Source: Phallusia mammillata
Lineage: Eukaryota > Chordata > Ascidiacea > Phlebobranchia > Ascidiidae
Length of the DNA stretch: 64,000 nt
Assembly (NCBI GenBank): GCA_003260075.1
Contig: QLIY01000196.1
Location: forward strand, 124,001 to 188,000
Direction: 5' to 3'
Below, piece by piece: positions 55,360 through 64,000 of this stretch (the stretch's first letter is position 1; the number at the start of each line of letters is the position of its first letter). The translations under genes and the position numbers were made by a program. Below the pieces are notes generated by a model. That model was not told where the DNA came from, searched no databases, and saw only the letters and a list, made by a program, of their open reading frames with translations.

Positions 55360-56045
55360 TGATGGATGGATTATGATATGCCACTTCACATCCCGTAATG
55401 ATTTTTATCGCGAAAGCTCGCAAACAAATCCCGGAATAAACACAGTAGTTCCGTCCTCCCCCCCCCCATGGATGGATTATGATATGCCACTTCACATCCC
55501 GTAATGATTTTTATCACAAAAGCTCGCAAACAAATCCCGGAATAAACACAGTAGTCCCGTCCTTCGTTGTTTCTTACCGCGACAAGACGGCGTAGCGAAA
55601 CGCTCCTGAAAAGTTGGTATTTTCTTGAGAAGCGTGAATCATTGGTTTATATGCCACTTGTGTAAGAAGTAGATGGTTCATTTACCTGACGCACGTCTGA
55701 AAACAATGCCGATTGCCTCTTCAAGGGTCAGTTCGAGGTCCTTGGTAATCTCCCCCTCTTCAATTTTGTTTGTATCTCTGTTTATGTCCATGATTGTGTT
55801 TTCTCCACCACAAAACTCATCTTATAGGTACATATGTGAATAAAACGTCCCCCCCCCCCTTGTGTAAGAAGTAGTTCATTTGCCTGACGCACGTCTGAAA
55901 ACAATGCCGATTGCCTTTTCAAGGGTCAGTTCGAGGTCCTTGGTAATCTCCCCCTCTTCAATTTTATTTGTATCTCTGTTTATGTCCATGAGTGTGTTTT
56001 CGTCACCACAAAACTCATTTTATAGGTACATATGTGAATAAAACG
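55360..56045. repeat. Duplicated blocks around C runs 55458-55467 and 55849-55859
   Basis: Sequence 55364-55457 matches 55468-55562, and 55655-55848 matches 55860-56045. Confidence 0.85.
55578..55791 (-). CDS. Candidate 5' coding exon pair, gene unknown
   Basis: An ATG at 55791 opens 35 acidic codons (MDINRDTNKIEEGEITKDLE) and ends at a GT donor at 55685. A 28-base segment at 55578-55605 with AG and GTAAGA borders continues the frame (AFRYAVLSR). No in-phase third exon was found before the giant gene. It could be an alternative start or a small separate gene. A copy at about 55869-55992 has GC in place of the GT donor. Confidence 0.3.
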
Positions 56046-59000
56046 ACGATCCTGCTTCCGTTTGAACCGATAATAGACAGACGTGTCCTGACGCGATTTT
56101 GCACTTCAAAACACCGAGCCGCGCGTTTTGTGCACAAATAAGCGATGTTTAATAAAATAGCGGCTAAAGATTTTGCGGACAACGTCGCAACTTCGCGCGG
56201 ACACACATATTGGTCTGTAACAACATCCTGGATCGCAAAGTGCTTAACGAGACGCGCTAAAGTAAGCACGCTTTGATTCCAGCTGATCTTAACCACTGGC
56301 AACAGTACACAAGTGGCGATAGCGCTAAATAAAACTCTAGACACGTATCCTTGAGAAATTTTCGGCTTGAGAGCTGACGATACATTTGGATTTAATCCTG
56401 GTAAAATTGCTTCGTTCGATCAACCCGTGTTGTGGCTTCCCAAGCTTCGTCACATCCGCATGTGGAGAATGATATATTGTTTAAATCAAGTTTCAAGTGC
56501 AAAAGGGGCGCGCTAAACGAAGGAAGTTTTGTTAAAAGCTTATAGTTTTGGCAAGCAACATTCAACATTTAGTTGGACGTGGAAATTCATAAAGTTGCAG
56601 AGTTGTGTGAAGCACAAAACACGGAAAGATGCACTTTTACAATATACTACAAATCAAATTCCGGCAAATGAATGACTCCAAAGATATGTGCTAAAAAAGT
56701 TACCGAAAAAATAATAAAAATTCACTTCATACAATTTGTTCCAAGCCATTTCACAAAATCCTGACATTGAAACAAATCACATAAACATATCCATCAATTT
56801 CATTTTATACCAAAAAATGATCATATGGTGTTTACACGCAATAACGACGGTATAAATGTCTTTTAAACCAGTCTTACACAACATAAATGTAGATTACAAT
56901 ATGATACTTGAGGTGAGGTACCAGGTATGGAATTTATATTAATTCCAACTTTGGCCACGTGAAGCAGTAGAGATACGCGCAGCCTTTCTCAGGCAACGTT
57001 GATTGTTTTGTAAAGGCAGTGTAACATGTCGGCCAACTATTCAAATAAATGTTTGCGGTCAAATTTCAACCAACGTCTTTATGATTGCTTTTCTCATGCT
57101 CAAAGTCGAATCGTTTTAGCTGATGCAACTTGCTGTTCATGTTCGCAGACGATAAATTGACGTAATTCGGTGTTGGCTATCAGTTTCAGTCCCTTATTTA
57201 GCACTTCGTCCAGTCTGTGAAAACAACTATGTGCATCCGATTGTTGTTGGCGTTTGACCAATTGGGTAATTTCACTTGAAGGGAACTGACACACTTACAT
57301 AAACCGTATAATATTTTTACAGTTTTTTTATACATAATCCAATTTGTCAGACATTATGACTTTCCCTTTTGAAAGTTTGATGTTGTGCTGGCTCATCTCA
57401 GTTCACATTGGTGACGTGAGTTTGTATGTCGATCTAAAAACATGCAATCTGTTGTTTTCCCGGACAGTATTTATTTCAATCAAGTCAATAAGAAGGGGTA
57501 AAACGCACATACAAATTGACATAATACGTAACAGCTAAATACAATTTCATGTTTCAATCGGGCCATGGCCAATTTGCAAATGGACAAAAAAAAGCTGCGA
57601 ACAAACAATCTTACAATTAAAAAAAAACTCTTACAACTTCGTCCGGCAATTGATTCTTCCATCCGTATGGACTGTTTTTTCATTAAATTTCCTTTAAGGT
57701 TAAAATGTTATATAATCTCCAGCGACAAGGGCACGGTTTACTCAGGAGATGTTGAGATCGTAAAACACGATGTTTATTTACTACGGCGCAACGTAGATAT
57801 TTGCATAGGTTCGGAAATATTGCTTCATTCAACGTGGGTATTTTTACCGCTGGGACATTTGCAATTGAAACGTCAAAGCAGAAGTACAAATCGTTCAAAC
57901 ACGACCATGGTACATATTTAGAAATTCCCAGTTGCAAAGCGGTTACATAACGGCGGAACTACCTTTAAAATTCCACGTTTTTCTTCGGTGTAACGTCTGA
58001 AGAAGGGTTCCCAGACGTTACTGAAATGTCCGCTCGGTTTTTGCTTGTTGTATGTTCCGGCAAAGGACTGAGCAAATCCGGTGCCTACAATGCTCTCATA
58101 GCTATTTGTGGGTTACCACGGAAGTGAACAAACATATGGCTTTATAATGTATAACATTGAACTGGATTAGTGTATATACGAAATTATTGATAGGAGATAC
58201 GTGAATCATCGGTTTCGGTGATTTGCCAGTTTCAATGTGTGATATTCACCGGAACGCGTTCATACGTACATAATTGGAACCCTACGCGTTCAGTTCATAC
58301 ATACTTGGGTATCATGCCTGAACCAACACGAGCGTGGATGACGCTTCGTCACAAAAAGAACATACCAACATCATTCGATCGGCACAAAAGATCTACCCTT
58401 TCATACAGACGAATCGCTTTTTGTGCAAAGCAAACGTGCGCGACGTGGCGTAACGAACGTAACTCGTGGTGTTGACTACTAGAGGTCATATGACAAACTA
58501 TTGCAACTTGTGACTGCCAGGACACTCGACTACTTACTAACTTAGCTAGATCATGTCCTTGCATCAATATTGGTTTAGTTGTAACATGAACTGGTAATCA
58601 TAAAATACCGAGCGTTCAGCTTAAAACGTGGGGAAATTGCCGCAAAACAAGTTTCGGTTTAATCCAGCGAGCATTGTGTACTTTGCTGTAGCAGAAGTTC
58701 TCAGTCCTTGAGATTCGACCTAAGTGAAACCTCCGTGTGGTTCGAACGCCCTTTACAGCGTTTTTTCGAAAGGCGGAACCGTTTTCACTCATGTTTGCAC
58801 TGCAGGCATACCGTGGTTATTAGGTAAATTCTTTTCAAACAAACAATTTTGAAACACTGCTCTAATTAATTTCTTGGTTGAGTTACATCTCATAGAGGCT
58901 ATTTGCACAAAATTGCTTTTCCCATTTAACATTGCGTTGCACCACCAATTCGTTACAATCTGTTTCTTTGTTGTTGTGCAAATATCACGTGAAAAACAAA

Positions 59001-59996
59001 TAAAGTTTGAATAGTTCGGAAAAGTTTATTGGATGGTAAACTTGCAACGAAAAAACTTCTATTGAGTTTGCCTGTTAGAATCAGCTTGTTTTAAAGCCTG
59101 GAACAAAAGCAAACAACAAGTTTCAAAAACGTCGGAAACAAATTTGTATTTCATGTGAAGGGGGACCAATAAAATACATCGTCAACTAATCAAACACAAC
59201 CGAGAGCTAAACATTAATGGGTACTTGGCTTCGTGGTAAAATGGGGAACTGGAAATACTTGTGAAAGAGATTTTGACAAAATTTCCATGCAAAGAAGGAT
59301 TTCAATATAAAATCACAGAGCCTAATAAATACCCTTTTCAGCATCATAACTACAGCGTTACTACGATTTCGATCCTATTTTGCAGCAAAAATGTCTTGTC
59401 GATCTATCGTTTGTTAATTCAAATGCGGCCACGAAAAAGAACAGGTGGAGCAATTTGCCCCCTGGCAGGTGTCTCAATGATGGTCGTATAATTATTATAA
59501 ACGTGTAATGGAAAATGCCTCGGGTTCCCAAAGCAGGGATCGCCGTAGACTATGTTATTGTAAAAGGCTGAATAAAACCGGTTGCGTTGGGCTAGCCAGT
59601 TGGTGTCATTTACACCTCTCCTTTGTTAATTCGACACGGAACACCCCACACAAATCATCACAGGAGGCCCGATAAATTAAAAAAATCGTTAATTTAATGT
59701 GGAATTTCCCCTAACCAAATCTGACAGGCCGCGTGGTAATAAATGGCGCCACTGATTTCGTCACTCAGTGGCAATTGAAAAATGGAAATTGTTCATAAAC
59801 CCAACATCCCAAAACAATGGTTTTTAAGGATATAGGTAAATACAAAATAAAGCTCATATTCAACGTAAAACACAAGTGCGAGTTGCCCTCAAAGTAATAC
59901 AAATGACACCAGTAGCACGGTTGATGTGGCATAACGCAGGCATGACTTATTGAAAAGACTTATTAAACAAAAATGAAGTTCCACTGTCGCTCTTGT
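56046..59996. other. Region without a recognisable gene
   Basis: Both strands were read. Only short ORFs without recognisable domains or splice-compatible neighbours are present. It lies between the 5' end of the giant gene and the 3' end of the second gene, so it probably contains upstream regulatory DNA of the former. No tRNA or clear repeat was seen. Confidence 0.5.
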
Positions 59997-62900
59997 TTAA
60001 CGGCGAGGCGGCCAATGGTCGTCACTAATTTCTTGGTAAATGTGGCTGTCTTCACCTCGTTTGGGTGGCTGAACCTGCACGTACGCACCACCGGTGGAGG
60101 ATCCTGCTACGTCGGTTTGCGAGAGGGGACTAGTATTGAAATAACTAGGACCAGTCGATATTCCCGCATTTGATAAGGGTTCAGTGCCTGAAAAGGTTTC
60201 AGTCTTGTGTGCTCTGTTAATTGGCATTACCCTAACGTAGTCTCGATCTGGCGGGTCTCTTAACTGGTTGCTTACTGATACTGACTGAATACCACGAACT
60301 AGGGGCTCCTGTTTAATTCTTCGGAGCGTTTCCATACCAAACCGTGATGTAACAAATGGCCCTATAGGCGGGTATTTTATGGCCCCATCTTCCAATGAAA
60401 TGTCAGAGGGGTCTTTTCCTTCATATAAATCCTCTTCAGAATACTGTGGAACATATTGCCGAGGAGGTCGACGCAACGGCTCCTGTTGCTTTGGTGGCGT
60501 CAAAATCCTATGACTATATGGTATGTTTGATTGTTGCAGTTCACCTTTGTTTGATGGTGGCCGGGACGAAGGCCTGTATGCAGTGTTTAGGTAAAAATTT
60601 GTTGGTTCCTTCTCAACCCTGTTCAGTCTGGGCTCTGAGTTCATACAACGTGAGCGCAGAGAAAAATTTTCATCAGTATTCCTGTCCGTAGGCATGGCAG
60701 GTGCTGAATTGACCTGAGGTGTATTTCCATAAGGTTGAAACGCACCCATGTGTTGTTTCTTATTCAAAGTATTCCAGTTTTCAAATCTAGAAATCCTATT
60801 TTTATTTTCTGGTTCATTGGTTTTAGTTCTTGGTAAAGTGCTGGGCAATGACAGAATGTCAATTTCTATTGAACGTCCCATTTGCGATGAACCCAGGGCG
60901 CATCTTACATGCACAAGAAAGTAATCCATTCCTGCATTGAGAAGAGCATCCTGCCATGTACCAGTTCCTGGTTTTAGGAGGCTTTCCTGGTGAAAGAAGA
61001 ATGTCTGTCTTGGTCTGTGATAAATAAATCCCAACTTTCCCATCAGTTCATCTGCCACATCTTTCGGCAAGTTCTGTCCTATGGCATGGTGGTAACTTCC
61101 GCTATATATCTATAAGTAATTAAAAACAAACCATGGTTATGCCACAATGTACATAAGATACTGCAAAAAATACATAAAGTATACATTTAATTTGATACAT
61201 TAATAAAACAGCCAGCCAGTTAATAAGTTTTACATTTTAACTAGTTTTGTTTAATTAATGAACTTTACATTCATATCATTTTGTAATTGTATGCTAAAAA
61301 AACAAACCTAAATGTTTTGCCACTATTTTTGTCAATAGGGTTATACACTTGCATTAGCTGTAAAAATATCAAAGCTCTCTTTATTTTCAGAATAAAAAAA
61401 ACACATAACTGTGAATGGAAAATGTTTTCCAAGTAACAGAATGGAAAATATTTAAAAAAACATACTTTCACTTTTGTGTAAGACTTTCTCCATGGAGCCC
61501 TTATAATGCGAAGTGAATACCAATGCAAAAGAAAAAATACTGATGCCAATCTTCCCCAAGTAGTTTGAATGTTGGCTTCTTTATTCCTGTCAAAAAATCA
61601 AGACAAACATTAAGGACAACTTGTCACACATAACAAATTTGTGTAGCAGTGACTCATGTGTATGGAAGAAACCAAATCTAAAAAAAAACTAACTAAAACT
61701 TCACATAATAAGGGATGATTCACTAAGCTTATTGTAACTGTGACATCATGAACAACAATTTCCTGTGAGCACAGACAAATACTTATCTCAGAATCTAATG
61801 AAAACACTCGAACCCTATAACACAATCCTTTTTGGGTAGGTAGACTATTGCTCATGACTATATACTATGACCAAAAAAGAGACATTTCCATGTAATTATG
61901 ATTAATTATATAAACCTAAATTAGTTGTAGACAGTGTACACTGTATTGGCCTATAACGCCTCATCAGTGCAGCTGGTGACAAGGCTTTACTGGCTAGTGT
62001 GGCAAGGCTACGATAATAGCGTTAAGCTTGTCCAACAAACTAGACTGACGTAGCCTGGCTACACTCGACTGTACAGCTAATGTCTTGTCACCAACTGCAC
62101 TGATGAGACCTTAAATGTTGACACAATGATTTTAAACCAAAAATAAATTTAAGTATTTATGTTCACATTTCATCTTTGCCCAAATATATTTACACAAACC
62201 TTTGAACAATTTTTTTGAAGTTTTTCAGACTGTGATATGACGATTTTTCAATCTGTGGTGTTGCATTGCGATTAAGGTATGACTCTGCAGAGCTAAAAAC
62301 CTGCCGGTATTCGTCACTGTCGGGTGAAGAATCATCATCAGGACAAAATACATTAAGACTGAAATAAAAAAACATTTGACTAACACAAAAAACTAACACT
62401 TTTCATTGTTTAGCAAATTATTGTGACATCAGGTTTATGTACATGTACTATTACAATCCAAGAAATGTCCAGTGGTAGACTATGCAGTGGAAATAGGAAC
62501 AAAAAAGTAATCTGGCACTTTTAGTACGTTAGCAGGTCACTAATTAATACAACACAACTCTTTTGATTCAACTCACTTGAAGTCTTTGTTTTTTACAAAG
62601 TTGTTTTTGTATTGCATTTCATATGAATTGGTTTCCATGTTGCTTCCATTTTTTATTGGAATACAACAGTAAACATCAGTTCTGTTTTTATTTGCATCAA
62701 AAAACTAAACATGCAAAAAATACAAATATAATTATAAACATATGTATATAACACCATTGTTCATGTATCTAAAGCAAATTGGTGGTTGACTGTGCCTAAA
62801 TTAGGGTTAACAGACGTCCTGAATTTCCTAGACATTTTTATAATTCAGGTATAAAATCTGTGTCTTTGTTATGTTTTTAAAACACTTCTAACAGCCATAA

Positions 62901-63822
62901 TTTAACCTCTAGTAGCCTATATTAGTTCTCTGGGGTGATTTAAATAAATAGGGGCAATTATTTTGTTAGCAAAGCATGAAACTAACATGTTGGTTTCTTT
63001 GTTGTATTGGTGAACATTGGCTTTATAGCAGTTTATATTTTTGCTGTTGTCTCTGTGGTTTTTGATTTACAATAAATTCAGGTGAAAAAGATGCTCACTA
63101 CAATTTCAATGGTATTTAGTGAAATCTTGCATCTTTAATGCTAACCCAGTCCTTTTGGAGAGGAATAGATTGTAATATACATTGTGTACAGATTTGTGGC
63201 TTATAGAGACCAAGGCTATGCTTTTTAAATACAACATTGGTATTTAACAAAAAAAACATGTTTTCATATTAAAACAAGCCAAAAGTTCCACCAAGTAAAC
63301 TGAATATGTCTAAATATATACATCTAAATTTGGTATAATGTAATCTTGTTGTTTTGAACTGTGTTAGCTGTATTTTAATATTCACATACAACTTCCACTA
63401 CATTTTTTTCACAAAAAAAATAAAGTGGATCTTCAACTTAGATTGACACAATGCTGAAAAAGCCTATATTTATTCAATTAAACTGTAAAATATACATAAA
63501 AAACTTGAATCCATTGCCTATAAAAACACACACAGTTCCATCTTTACATCGGTTCTTGCGCCCAACTTTTTTACAAAATGTATTTCTTCCACCAAGCAAA
63601 ATAAACTTACGTGAAACACTGGCTGCACTAACAACTGAGTATGTCATTAAACTTTGGTTAAAGTTGTGTGTATTCAACAGTCTGTATGCTCATTGCTGAT
63701 TTGCTGACGCGTTAAAGTCACAAACTTATCACAAGACTATGACAGTTACATACTGACTGATATATATTTAAAGCGTTTATGCCATAGCTGAACATTGTTT
63801 GCGATAAAAACTGCCAAAACAT
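59997..63822 (-). CDS. Second gene: SPATA2-like (PUB-type) protein, tentative
   Basis: Six exons join in phase: 63754-63822, 62577-62704, 62200-62358, 61466-61586, 61308-61357 and 59997-61101, with TAA at 59997-59999. The start is taken as the ATG at 63822 because the frame upstream of it contains no ATG before a stop. The order PWRKSYTKVK, SGSYHHAIGQNLPKDVADEL, M-G-K-L-G-F resembles the end of the PUB-domain region of SPATA2/tamozhennic-type adaptors (Pro-Trp-Lys-Lys, Tyr-Thr-Gly, Met-Gly-Tyr). The C-terminal 250 residues are rich in Pro, Arg, Ser and Asn and look disordered. The Cys-rich C-terminus of SPATA2 is not seen. No signal peptide or membrane segment is evident. Confidence 0.5.
61957..62111. 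mobile_element. Fold-back MITE-like element
   Basis: GCCTCATCAGTGCAG and CTGGTGACAAG on the left are repeated inverted as CTTGTCACCAACTGCACTGATGAGAC on the right, forming a roughly 155-bp hairpin-capable unit. It lies in an intron of the second gene. A target duplication was not identified. Confidence 0.6.
62705..63753 (-). other. First intron of the second gene
   Basis: AT-rich sequence between the donor at 63753 and the acceptor at 62705. No other ORF, RNA gene or repeat was recognised. Confidence 0.45.
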
Positions 63823-64000
63823 CGGGTCGATTTCAATGACGAACCAATTTGGCCTCCGCCATTTCCTTGTCTTGCTTGCCACAGCGTACAAACAACTCCA
63901 TCCATCCGTGACGAGAGCTGCGTAGTTTCCAATTTTGAACAAAAGGGCATGCGGGCTTCACCCGGTTGAGTTTATTTTGCGGAGTGTCGCTACCCAAGGC

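Noticed and set aside
57565..57921. Plus-strand 118-residue ORF in the intergenic region
   Set aside because: Composition is Lys/Leu/Arg rich with poly-A codons. No domain, neighbour or splice support was seen.
63823..63942. Upstream extension of the second gene's first exon
   Set aside because: The frame continues but has no ATG before a stop at about 63956. The nearest upstream ATG (63950) is in a different frame that ends soon.

Overview
This window looks like eukaryotic DNA from an invertebrate chordate, most likely an ascidian tunicate. The evidence is AT-rich DNA, short GT-AG introns, dense small exons and a protein of the SCO-spondin / von Willebrand factor / gel-forming mucin class. 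The species cannot be fixed from the sequence alone. All exon positions were read by eye from splice signals, reading frame and phase, and can be off by a few bases.

Almost the whole window (about 16 to 54980, minus strand) is one giant gene for a secreted multidomain protein. It starts on the right with a TATA-like box, a signal peptide and an EMI domain. Next come four EGF repeats and three von Willebrand D assemblies (VWD, C8, TIL). They are followed by TIL and VWC modules, an LDLa repeat and threonine-rich mucin linkers. The centre (18.2 to 33.4 kb) holds eleven F5/8C (discoidin)-like domains separated by Thr/Ser/Pro-rich mucin stretches. The left part (0 to 18 kb) alternates TIL, VWC, LDLa, short Cys-rich and Thr-rich modules. 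No thrombospondin repeat, cystine knot or stop codon was seen, so the 3' end lies beyond the left edge. The F5/8C domains fall into two subtypes that alternate, which suggests growth by duplication of a two-domain unit.

About 35 homopolymer runs of G (left of 6.2 kb) or C (right of 7.8 kb) interrupt the sequence. Nearly every one separates two near-identical copies of the adjoining DNA, and two blocks are inverted. One inverted block carries a VWD exon on the wrong strand that still fits in phase between its minus-strand neighbours. Another pair of copies differs by a complete hAT-type MITE with its 8-bp target duplication. The simplest reading is that two diverged haplotypes were assembled end to end with homopolymer joins, so many exons appear twice and some are cut.

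Other content: a tRNA-Leu(AAG) gene on the plus strand inside an intron; a candidate small 5' exon pair at 55.6-55.8 kb; about 4 kb with no recognisable gene (56.05-60.0 kb); and a second minus-strand gene (about 60.0-63.8 kb). The second gene's middle part resembles the PUB-domain region of SPATA2-type proteins. Several MITE-like inverted-repeat elements are also present.
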